Positions 24,937-32,337 of a stretch of 64,000 nt of DNA are shown here, in pieces. The DNA is taken from contig JAHXIP010000013.1 of the NCBI GenBank assembly GCA_025655575.1, positions 1 to 64,000 on the forward strand. Reading direction: 5' to 3'. The translations under genes and the position numbers were made by a program. How positions within the stretch are numbered: the stretch's first letter is position 1; each line of letters starts with the position of its first letter. The DNA comes from Candidatus Thiodiazotropha sp. (ex Monitilora ramsayi) (lineage in GTDB: Bacteria > Pseudomonadota > Gammaproteobacteria > Chromatiales > Chromatiaceae). Below the pieces are notes generated by a model that saw only the letters and a program-made list of their open reading frames with translations, was not told where the DNA came from and did not search any database.

Positions 24937-25086
24937 ATCTCAAAAAAGATGGGCCTCTAGGCTGTTGGCTTAGAGGAGGGCGGTTTGAACCAACAGAATT
25001 CTTATGTGGTTCCAACAGGTTTTGGTATGGCGGGGCTCCAACCCTACGGAATGGGGCAGAGCGGAGGAGATAATGGGGCAAAGCGT

Positions 25087-25107
25087 GTGGTGGGACTGCC
25101 CCACCAC
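25087..25107. repeat. TGGTGGG-type intergenic palindrome
   Basis: GTGGTGGG (25087-25094) pairs with CCCACCAC (25100-25107) around ACTGC. The preceding bases (25025-25080) carry degenerate pieces of the same family (GGCGGGGCTCCAACCCTACG, ATGGGGCAGAG). The stretch 24937-25266 has no gene. Confidence 0.6.
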
Positions 25108-25266
25108 AGGAACCCAGAGAGATTCCCTTTATCATCCTGTGATGTCCGATTTTGCTAGTGCCATTCGGGTCTGGGAAGGATTTTTCTGTATTCGCACACA
25201 TTCTATGAATCATCGTCCCTCCAGAGTATGCTGGGATAAATACCCTGCATGCCTTATGGTATATCT

Positions 25267-25887
25267 ATGAGCGATCGCAAGAGACACTGGGAAGACATCT
25301 ACCGGGATAAGGCATCGACAGATGTCAGCTGGTACCAGAAAGCACCGATGCTGTCGCTCGATCTGATCCGCGCTACCGGGATCGCGCATGACGAGCCCAT
25401 CATCGATGTAGGGGGCGGTGCTTCGCTGCTGGTGGACTACCTCTGCAAGGAGGGTTTCAACCATCTCTCGGTCCTGGATATCTCCGGCAAGGCCCTCGCC
25501 AGTACCCGGGAGAGACTGGGCGAGCCGTCGAGGCATGTCGATTGGCATGAGTCGGATATCACGACCTTCGTCGCACCCCAGGCCTATTCACTGTGGCACG
25601 ACCGGGCCGTGTTTCATTTCCTCACGGATGGCGCCGACAGAAAAAAATATGTCGAGGTGCTGAAGCGTTCACTCAAACCCGGCGGGCATCTGATCATTGC
25701 CTCCTTTGCTGTGGGCGGACCTGAAAAGTGCAGCGGTCTCCATATCGTTCAGTACGATGTGGAAAAAATCAGCAGGGAGCTTGGCGAGGGGTTTCAGTTA
25801 CAGGAAGTGAGGGATGAGATCCACATGACTCCAGCCGACAAAGGGCAGAAGTTCATCTACTTCCGTTTCACCCGTCAAAGTCATTAA
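25267..25887 (+). CDS. Class I SAM-dependent methyltransferase
   Basis: About 206 residues. Starts MSDRKRHWEDIYRDK, followed by the VSWYQ motif common in this family. The SAM-binding motif I is IIDVGGGAS (about residues 45-53), with the acidic end of strand 2 in LSVLDIS and motif II/III around YSLWHDRAVFHFLT and LKPGGHLIIASF. It is the thiopurine/tellurite methyltransferase-like group of small-molecule methyltransferases, but the acceptor is unknown. The ATG at 25267 fits family N-termini better than the in-frame ATG at 25249. Confidence 0.85.
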   Translation: MSDRKRHWEDIYRDKASTDVSWYQKAPMLSLDLIRATGIAHDEPIIDVGGGASLLVDYLCKEGFNHLSVLDISGKALASTRERLGEPSRHVDWHESDITTFVAPQAYSLWHDRAVFHFLTDGADRKKYVEVLKRSLKPGGHLIIASFAVGGPEKCSGLHIVQYDVEKISRELGEGFQLQEVRDEIHMTPADKGQKFIYFRFTRQSH

Positions 25888-25904
25888 GACCGGCCGACCT
25901 GTTT

Positions 25905-26327
25905 TCAGTCGACGAGGATACCCCTGTCGGCATACCACTGCTTGTCGATACGCCAGCGGACATTGTCTATATCTTCACGTGACTGCACCAGTTTGCGGAC
26001 TTTCGACTGGATTGCCGCCAGTTCTTTCTGTGCCTCGATGACTGCCGGATCCTGTGCGGATTTGTTGGAGAGGCCGGGTTTGATCATGGAGAGAAAGCGT
26101 ACCGCCGGCACCTGGGTGGAGCGGGGGGTCGACATGACAGTGGTTCTACCTTGGATGGCCAGTGCCTGGAAAGTGTAGGGGTAGGCAGCTATCCCCGGAT
26201 CCTGTTGCAACATCTTGTCGATCTCACCCAGGCGGAAGTCGAGGGTGAAGAGCCAGATGAGCAGGGCCAGCAGCAGAATGGAGCCCAGAACGGCTGCGTA
26301 GATTTTTGTACCTCGGTCGAGACTCAT
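25905..26327 (-). CDS. Membrane-anchored protein of unknown function
   Basis: About 140 residues. A single N-terminal membrane segment (IYAAVLGSILLLALLIWLF, about residues 8-26) is followed by a charged periplasmic part with a coiled-coil-like region (EAQKELAAIQSKVRKLVQSREDI, split over about residues 95-118). The ATG at 26327 follows GGAGA at proper spacing; the in-frame ATG at 26378 would precede the segment with unrelated residues. It is divergent from the NasT gene. No family was recognised. Confidence 0.6.
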   Translation of the reverse strand: MSLDRGTKIYAAVLGSILLLALLIWLFTLDFRLGEIDKMLQQDPGIAAYPYTFQALAIQGRTTVMSTPRSTQVPAVRFLSMIKPGLSNKSAQDPAVIEAQKELAAIQSKVRKLVQSREDIDNVRWRIDKQWYADRGILVD

Positions 26328-26454
26328 GGAGCAATCTCCAAATGGAGACACCCTAGCCACTTTCCATCCCTCCGGCATTGATAAACCGCAGCAGTGATCA
26401 GTCCAGGCATCGGGTCAGGCGCGCTTGGCACACAAATTGTATTACTCAGGCGTT

Positions 26455-27063
26455 ATGTCTAATACCAAGCCCAACAAGCCGCTGCGTGTCATGCTGGTGG
26501 ATGATAAGTCCGACAGACGTGAAATGCTTGATCTCGCACTCCAGGATGTGGACTGTGCGCTTGTCGCCTGTGTTTCCGGGGAAGGGGACCTGTTATCGGT
26601 GGTGGATAGCTGCAATCCGGATGTGATTCTGATCGATATCGAGGCGCCGGGCAGGGATACCCTGGAGAGCCTGGAGACGGTGCAGTCCACGGTGCCGAGA
26701 CCGATGGTGATGTTCTCTCAGGATGACAACAATCAGACCATCCTGCGCGCCACACAGGTGGGTGTCAGCGCCTATGTGGTGGATGGCCTGCAGACACAAC
26801 GTGTGCGTCCCATCATCGATGCGGCAGTGGCGCGCTTCCAGCATTTCAACCATCTGGAATCGGAGCTGCAGAAGGCGCGACAGCAGCTCAACGATCGTAA
26901 AACCATCGACAAGGCGAAGGGAATCATCATGCAGCAGCGGGGGCTCAGCGAGGAGCAAGCCTACCAGGCTATACGTAAACTGGCGATGGATACCAACCGA
27001 AAAGTCGCCGATGTGGCACAGAGCATTATTGAAGCGGCCAGTATCCTTTCAGGCGGGTCCTGA
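26455..27063 (+). CDS. nasT: NasT-type response regulator with RNA-binding ANTAR domain
   Basis: About 202 residues. The receiver-like domain begins LRVMLVDDKSDRREML, with phosphoacceptor Asp in ILIDIEAPG (near residue 61). A coiled-coil (HLESELQKARQQLNDR) links to the C-terminal ANTAR domain: TIDKAKGIIMQQRGLSEEQAYQAIRKLAMDTNRKVADVAQSI, split over residues about 150-192. ANTAR domains bind paired hexaloop hairpins and stop terminator formation. In NasST systems NasT acts on nas leaders and is held inactive by NasS without nitrate. The leader at 27307-27461 downstream has this structure. No NasS gene is seen. The ATG at 26455 is the family-like start; a TTG at 26425 is less likely. Confidence 0.92.
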   Translation: MSNTKPNKPLRVMLVDDKSDRREMLDLALQDVDCALVACVSGEGDLLSVVDSCNPDVILIDIEAPGRDTLESLETVQSTVPRPMVMFSQDDNNQTILRATQVGVSAYVVDGLQTQRVRPIIDAAVARFQHFNHLESELQKARQQLNDRKTIDKAKGIIMQQRGLSEEQAYQAIRKLAMDTNRKVADVAQSIIEAASILSGGS

Positions 27064-27273
27064 TCCTGCACCAAGTTAGTTCATGCTGGCACGAACCGTA
27101 CCGATTTGTGGCAGGTATTAGTGCAGTCCCGGTTATGACTTAGGGATTTCCCAAGCTAATCATTCTCAATGCCCAGCTTGGAATCTGCTTTAATATTTCC
27201 ATGAAAAATACCTTTTATTCAATAAGTTACGCAGTATTTTTTTGCCTGCTGACAAAGAGAGTCACTGTCAACC

Positions 27274-27289
27274 TGGCACAGCGTTTGCT
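27274..27289 (+). promoter_or_regulatory. Sigma-54 (-24/-12) promoter of the nitrate assimilation operon
   Basis: TGGCACAGCGTTTGCT matches the consensus TGGCAC-N5-TTGCW at every key position: GG at 27275-27276 and GC at 27287-27288, ten bases apart. Transcription would start about 12 bases past the GC, near 27300, so the RNA begins with the hairpin leader. Activation by NtrC is the expected control, though no strong NtrC site was recognised upstream. Confidence 0.88.
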
Positions 27290-27306
27290 CTTAGCTAGGC
27301 AAGATT

Positions 27307-27416
27307 GATCACCGGTCCAATGTCGGACATGCCCAATGGCGGGCACTCAGTGATCGCTACAGATTTTTTAATTTAGGTTCCGGTCAACGCTGACCGGCAA
27401 AAGGACAAAGGCGTCC
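27307..27416 (+). promoter_or_regulatory. Tandem ANTAR target: four hexaloop hairpins in the nrt leader
   Basis: Four small hairpins each have a six-base loop with A at position 1 and G at position 4, the ANTAR recognition pattern. Pair 1: GTCC-AATGTC-GGAC (27315-27328) and GCCC-AATGGC-GGGC (27331-27344), enclosed by an outer stem GATCAC (27307-27312)/GTGATC (27350-27355). Pair 2: CCGGTC-AACGCT-GACCGG (27380-27397) and GGAC-AAAGGC-GTCC (27403-27416). The 3' arm of the last hairpin overlaps the 5' arm of the terminator at 27411, so binding of NasT there would block termination. Known leaders normally carry one such pair; here there are two. Confidence 0.82.
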
Positions 27417-27461
27417 ATTTCCACACGACTCCGTGCCGTGTGGGGGTGGGCGTTTTTTTTT
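27411..27461 (+). terminator. Rho-independent attenuator in the nrt leader
   Basis: The arm 27411-27427 pairs with 27437-27453 in a stem of about 17 pairs (core CCACACG/CGTGTGG, extended by three G-T pairs and GCGTCCA/TGGGCG), followed by nine T residues at 27453-27461. It lies upstream of the nrtA start at 27512 and downstream of the sigma-54 promoter, so the operon is read only if it is bypassed. It overlaps hairpin 4 of the ANTAR target. Confidence 0.88.
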
Positions 27462-27511
27462 GCCGGCTTACCGGGACAAGAGTTTTAAACATACCTAGAG
27501 GTGTTATATCC

Positions 27512-28918
27512 ATGAGTGTGAGAAGTTTGAGCATTAGCAATAACCGTAGACGTTTTATCAAGCAGGCGGCCCTGGCCGTTGGGCTGGCAGCTGGACTCGG
27601 TCTGGGCGCCGGTACAGCCGTTGCGGAGATTGGTTATCCCGAAAAAGAGGATCTGAAATTCGGATTCATCAAGCTGACCGACATGGCGCCCCTCGCCATC
27701 GCCTATGAAAAGGGCTATTTCGAGGACGAGGGTCTCTACGTGACACTGGAGGCCCAGGCCAACTGGAAGGTGCTGTTGGACGGTGTGATCGACGGTCAGC
27801 TCGATGGCGCCCATATGTTGGCAGGTCAGCCCCTGGCCGCGACCATCGGCTTCGGCACCAAGGCTCACATCGTTACGCCATTCAGTATGGATCTGAACGG
27901 CAACGGCATCACCGTCTCCAACGAGATTTGGGCGATGATGAAACCCCATGTGCCGAAACAGGCGGACGGTAAGCCGGCCCATCCCATCAAGGCCGATGCT
28001 CTGAAGCCGGTGGTCGAAAAATTCAAACAAGAGGGTAAGCCCTTCAAGATGGGCATGGTCTTTCCTGTCTCGACCCATAACTACGAACTACGTTACTGGC
28101 TGGCGGCCGGTGGCATCAACCCCGGTTACTATGCACCACATAAGGGCGATATTACGGGACAGCTGAAAGCGGACGCGTTGCTTTCCGTCACTCCACCGCC
28201 GCAGATGCCCGCCACGCTGGAGGCCGGCACCATCTACGGTTACTGCGTGGGTGAGCCGTGGAACCAGCAGGCGGTTTTCAAAGGCATCGGCGTGCCGGTC
28301 ATTACCGACTACGAGATCTGGAAGGACAATCCAGAGAAGGTTTTCGGGATGACAAAAGCGTTTACCGAGAAGTATCCCAATACCACGGTACGTGTTGTGA
28401 AGGCATTGATACGCGCCGGTAAGTGGCTGGATGAGAACGACAACGCCAACCGCCCAGAAGCGGTCAAGATTCTCTCCCAGTCCAACTACGTGGGTGCCGA
28501 TTACGAGGTGATCGCCAACTCCATGATCGGTACCTTTGAGTATGAGAAAGGCGACAAGCGGGCGGTTCCCGATTTCAACGTCTTTTTTCGCTACAACGCA
28601 ACTTTTCCCTACTACTCGGATGCGGTCTGGTACCTGACACAGATGCGTCGCTGGGGACAGATCTCAGAGAAGAAGCCCGACAGCTGGTACGACAAGATCG
28701 CCAAGGATGTCTATCGTCCGGACATCTATCGCAAAGCGGCTGAAGCATTGATCGCCGAGGGCAAGTTGTCCGCTAAAGAGTTCCCGGACTTTCCTACCGA
28801 GACCGGCTACCGGCCTCCACAGACGGAGTTTATCGATGGTGTGACTTTCGATGGCACCAAACCGAATGCCTACATCGACAGCTTCGCAATCGGCCTCAAA
28901 GGCGGTGAGCAGATGTAA
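27512..28918 (+). CDS. nrtA: NrtA-type nitrate/nitrite-binding periplasmic protein
   Basis: About 468 residues. A twin-arginine signal ([21 protein letters not shown], split at residues about 10-30) directs Tat export. The binding domain runs [65 protein letters not shown], and [28 protein letters not shown], all typical of NrtA and the related CmpA and NasF proteins. Context with nirB and nasA settles nitrate/nitrite rather than bicarbonate. The ATG at 27512 has AGAGGTG upstream and starts right before the signal; earlier in-frame starts lie inside the terminator. First gene of the operon; a stable hairpin follows it, as usual for binding proteins needed in excess. Confidence 0.93.
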   Translation: MSVRSLSISNNRRRFIKQAALAVGLAAGLGLGAGTAVAEIGYPEKEDLKFGFIKLTDMAPLAIAYEKGYFEDEGLYVTLEAQANWKVLLDGVIDGQLDGAHMLAGQPLAATIGFGTKAHIVTPFSMDLNGNGITVSNEIWAMMKPHVPKQADGKPAHPIKADALKPVVEKFKQEGKPFKMGMVFPVSTHNYELRYWLAAGGINPGYYAPHKGDITGQLKADALLSVTPPPQMPATLEAGTIYGYCVGEPWNQQAVFKGIGVPVITDYEIWKDNPEKVFGMTKAFTEKYPNTTVRVVKALIRAGKWLDENDNANRPEAVKILSQSNYVGADYEVIANSMIGTFEYEKGDKRAVPDFNVFFRYNATFPYYSDAVWYLTQMRRWGQISEKKPDSWYDKIAKDVYRPDIYRKAAEALIAEGKLSAKEFPDFPTETGYRPPQTEFIDGVTFDGTKPNAYIDSFAIGLKGGEQM

Positions 28919-28930
28919 TGCTGGTGGAGT

Positions 28931-28959
28931 AGACACCCCGCTAGCGACAGGGGGTGTCT
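28931..28959 (+). other. Intercistronic hairpin between nrtA and nrtB
   Basis: AGACACCCC (28931-28939) pairs with GGGGTGTCT (28951-28959), loop of 11 bases, no T tract. Such hairpins after binding-protein genes protect the upstream message and give more binding protein than permease. Confidence 0.7.
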
Positions 28960-29055
28960 GCCCATTTCCATTCAGTACCTGTTCTCCTGCTGATGGAGTT
29001 CAGAAATAAAGGTTAACGCGATCGATCTGCTCGTGCGCAGACCAGGATACGAAAG

Positions 29056-30084
29056 ATGGCTTCTCCAATCACATCCAAGACCTTCAATCTGCCCTGGCTG
29101 GACAGTCTGCTTGAGCGACTGTCCAGCGACCAGGTCGGCAAGTCCTTCACACAGCTGATCAAGCAACTGCTGGTGCCCATCATTGCACTGGTGATTTTCC
29201 TGGGTCTGTGGAGTGTGGGGGCGAAGAACGTAGAGACCTCGCTCGGTATTTTGCCGGGTCCGGCCAAGGTGTGGGAGCAGACCGAGGCCCTCTATGAGGA
29301 ACACCATGCGGAGCGTGTGAAGGCGGATGCCTTCTACGAACGCATACAGACACGCGTCGATAAAGCGATTGCCGACGGTCAGCCTCAGGAGAGGATCGAC
29401 AGGATGAAGTCGCGCAAATATACCGGCAAGGAGACCTTTTTCGATCAGATACTCACCAGCCTGCTGACTGTGATGGCCGGTTTCCTGGTGGCTTCACTGC
29501 TTGCCATTCCCATCGGTGTCGTTTGCGGTATGAGTGCCACGCTCTATACGGCGATCAATCCGTTGATACAGATTTTTAAGCCGGTCTCGCCGCTTGCCTG
29601 GTTGCCTTTAGTGACCATGGTAGTGTCGGCGCTCTATGTTACGAACGACCCGATCTTCTCCAAGTCGTTTCTCACCTCGGCGATTACTGTCACCCTCTGC
29701 TGTCTCTGGCCCACCATCATCAATACCACGGTGGGAGTTTCGGGTGTCGACAAGGACCTGATCAATGTCAGCAGAGTGCTACGCCTCAATGCTTTTACTA
29801 AGACAGTAACGATCATTCTGCCTTCGGCGATTCCGATGATCTTCACCGGTCTGCGGCTCTCTCTGGGTATCGGCTGGATGGTACTGATCGCGGCCGAAAT
29901 GCTGGCGCAGAATCCCGGCCTGGGGAAATTCGTTTGGGACGAGTTTCAGAATGGCAGCTCGAACTCACTGGCCCGCATCATGGTGGCGGTGCTGGTAATC
30001 GGCTTCATCGGCTTTCTGCTGGATCGTGGCATGTTGATGCTGCAGCGTATGTTCAGTTGGGACAAAAACACGGTGCTGCGCTAA
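29056..30084 (+). CDS. nrtB: NrtB nitrate/nitrite ABC transporter permease
   Basis: A 342-residue inner-membrane protein of the NrtB/SsuC/TauC permease family. A first helix (about residues 33-55) is separated from the core by a charged loop of about 65 residues; the permease core (about 140-335) has five helices with the EAA-type loop INVSRVLRLNAFTKTVTIILPSAIPMIFTGLRLSLGIGWMVLIAAEML, spread over residues about 235-285. Family-typical PVSPLAWLPLVTMV is present. It forms the pore of the transporter with NrtC. Second gene of the operon; the ATG at 29056 follows ACGAAAG. Confidence 0.92.
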   Translation: MASPITSKTFNLPWLDSLLERLSSDQVGKSFTQLIKQLLVPIIALVIFLGLWSVGAKNVETSLGILPGPAKVWEQTEALYEEHHAERVKADAFYERIQTRVDKAIADGQPQERIDRMKSRKYTGKETFFDQILTSLLTVMAGFLVASLLAIPIGVVCGMSATLYTAINPLIQIFKPVSPLAWLPLVTMVVSALYVTNDPIFSKSFLTSAITVTLCCLWPTIINTTVGVSGVDKDLINVSRVLRLNAFTKTVTIILPSAIPMIFTGLRLSLGIGWMVLIAAEMLAQNPGLGKFVWDEFQNGSSNSLARIMVAVLVIGFIGFLLDRGMLMLQRMFSWDKNTVLR

Positions 30085-30123
30085 TACACAGAATTTTGGG
30101 TTTTGAATTATGAGTCTTCAGTT

Positions 30124-32337
30124 ATGAACAGTTATTTAAATATCGATCACGTCAGCATTACCTTCCCGACCGATAACGGTCCGCTGATTGTCCTCAAGGA
30201 TGTGGATCTGAAGGTTGCCCAGGGTGAGTTCATCTCCCTGATCGGCCACTCAGGCTGCGGCAAATCGACGGTATTAAACATCGTCGCCGGTCTGCTGAAT
30301 GCCACCGAGGGTGGTGTGATCCTGGAGGAGAAAGAGGTCACCGAGCCAGGTCCCGATCGAGCGGTGGTGTTCCAGAACCACTCGCTGCTGCCCTGGTTGA
30401 CCGTCTACGATAATGTACGTCTGGCCGTGGATCAGGTGTTCAAGAAGACCAAGAGCAAGGAAGAGCGTCACCGCTGGACACTGCACAATCTGGAGTTGGT
30501 GCATATGACCCATGCCCTGGACCGCAAGCCGGACGAGATCTCCGGCGGCATGAAGCAGAGAGTCGGTATCGCCCGCGCCCTGGCCATGGAGCCCAAGGTG
30601 TTGTTGATGGACGAACCCTTCGGTGCCCTTGACTCTCTGACCCGCACTCACATGCAGGACTCCCTGATGGAGATCCAGGCACGGCTCAACAATACGGTGA
30701 TCATGATCACCCACGACGTGGACGAAGCTGTACTGCTTTCGGACCGTATCATCATGATGACCAACGGGCCTTCAGCCACCGTCGGCGAAATCCTACACAT
30801 CGATCTGCCAAAGCCACGCAACCGGCTGGCGCTGGCGGAGAATCCGACCTACAACCACTATCGAGCCGAGGTGGTCCGGTTCCTCCACGAACGTCATCAG
30901 CAGCCGGAAGAGGAACGGACGGAGACCACAGAGAATACCACGGAGAAAGATACCGTGGTGGATCTCTCAGCCTGGCTCAAGTCAGCCCAGTCCTCCACTG
31001 CAAAGACGCTGGAGAAGACCCATATCAATCTGGGATTCATCCCACTTACCGACTGTGCACCGTTGGTGGTGGCCAAGGAGAAGGGTTTCTTTCATCAGCA
31101 GGGACTCAATGTCGAGCTATCACGTGAAAACTCCTGGGCCAATATCCGTGACAAGGTCTCCATCGGTATGCTGGATGGCGCACAGATGCTTGCCGCCATG
31201 CCATTAGCAAGTGCTGTGGGTACGTCCGGCTCTGTACCGATGATCACCTCCATGAGTCTCGATCTCAACGGTAACGGTATTACTGTTTCCAAAGAGATCT
31301 ACCAACGTATGGTTGCCACCGGCGAACCTGAGCTGGAGACCCTTGTAGGCAGTGGCCGTGCATTGAAAAAGGTGATCGACGATAACCGTGAAGCCGGTGG
31401 CAAACCCCTGATGTTTGCCACGGTGTTTCCCTACTCATCCCACAATTACCTGTTGCGCTACTGGCTCGCCTCATCCGGTATCGATCCGGATAAGGACATA
31501 CAGCTCTCGGTCGTGCCGCCTCCACAGATGGTCAACTATCTGCAGGCAGGCGTGATATCCGGTTTCTGTGTCGGCGAGCCCTGGAACACGCTGGCGGTTT
31601 GTAATGGCTTGGGTCACACTCTGGCCGCCAGTTATGACATCTGGAACAACCATCCAGAGAAGGTCTTTGGTGTGGCAAGCAGCTGGGCTGCTGCCAACCC
31701 CAACACCCATCAGGCGGTGTTGATGGCTCTGATCAAGGCCAGTGAGTGGATCGATCAAGAGGAGAATCGTCCAGAGGTTTGCGAACTGTTGAGTCAAGGC
31801 CGGTACGTCAACGCACCCAAGGAGATCCTTGAGAAGTCGATGCTGGGGACATTCCAGTTCTCCAAGGATGAGGATGCTGTAGAACGGACCGACTTCAATG
31901 TCTTCAGCCGATACAGCGCAAATTTTCCCTGGCGATCCCATGCGGTTTGGTTCCTTACTCAGATGGCACGTTGGGGGCAGTTGCGCGGACCTGTGGATAT
32001 GGAGGGCATTGCCCGCCAGGTCTATCGTCCCGAACTCTTCCGGCAGGCGGCATCCACATTGGGTATCCAGTTGCCACAGGAAGATATGAAAGCGGAAGGT
32101 GAACACAACAGTGAATGGATATTGACCGGAGAGACAGGTGAGTTGGAGATGGGTGCTGACCTCTTTTTCGATGGCCTTTCTTTCACGCCACAGGATCCGG
32201 TCGGTTACCTGGAAAAATTTCCGGTTTCCAGTCTCTCCTTCACGCTAAATGCCCTGAGAGAAACCAATCCATTGCCCTCAATGACCTTGTCAACTGAGGA
32301 TCGGCAAATGCCAGCGACCGAGGAGGTGAGCCAATGA
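30124..32337 (+). CDS. nrtC: NrtC: nitrate transporter ATPase fused to an NrtA-like domain
   Basis: About 737 residues. Residues 1 to about 260 are an ABC ATPase: Walker A GHSGCGKST, signature SGGMKQRVGIARAL, Walker B VLLMDEPFGALD. After a charged linker (EERTETTENTTEKDT) residues about 300-700 repeat the NrtA fold: [89 protein letters not shown]. This is the cyanobacterial NrtC architecture, where the extra domain is a cytoplasmic nitrate-sensing part that inhibits transport. No separate NrtD ATPase is present, so NrtC probably works as a homodimer. The ATG at 30124 lacks a strong ribosome site and may depend on coupling. It overlaps nirB by four bases. Confidence 0.9.
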   Translation: MNSYLNIDHVSITFPTDNGPLIVLKDVDLKVAQGEFISLIGHSGCGKSTVLNIVAGLLNATEGGVILEEKEVTEPGPDRAVVFQNHSLLPWLTVYDNVRLAVDQVFKKTKSKEERHRWTLHNLELVHMTHALDRKPDEISGGMKQRVGIARALAMEPKVLLMDEPFGALDSLTRTHMQDSLMEIQARLNNTVIMITHDVDEAVLLSDRIIMMTNGPSATVGEILHIDLPKPRNRLALAENPTYNHYRAEVVRFLHERHQQPEEERTETTENTTEKDTVVDLSAWLKSAQSSTAKTLEKTHINLGFIPLTDCAPLVVAKEKGFFHQQGLNVELSRENSWANIRDKVSIGMLDGAQMLAAMPLASAVGTSGSVPMITSMSLDLNGNGITVSKEIYQRMVATGEPELETLVGSGRALKKVIDDNREAGGKPLMFATVFPYSSHNYLLRYWLASSGIDPDKDIQLSVVPPPQMVNYLQAGVISGFCVGEPWNTLAVCNGLGHTLAASYDIWNNHPEKVFGVASSWAAANPNTHQAVLMALIKASEWIDQEENRPEVCELLSQGRYVNAPKEILEKSMLGTFQFSKDEDAVERTDFNVFSRYSANFPWRSHAVWFLTQMARWGQLRGPVDMEGIARQVYRPELFRQAASTLGIQLPQEDMKAEGEHNSEWILTGETGELEMGADLFFDGLSFTPQDPVGYLEKFPVSSLSFTLNALRETNPLPSMTLSTEDRQMPATEEVSQ

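Noticed and set aside
27064..27110. TGCACC half-site as NtrC binding site upstream of the nrt promoter
   Set aside because: No matching second half at correct spacing was found.
30110..30127. Five-codon mini-ORF whose stop overlaps the nrtC ATG
   Set aside because: Could be coupling for nrtC, which lacks a good ribosome site, but the mini-ORF has no ribosome site either; chance cannot be excluded.
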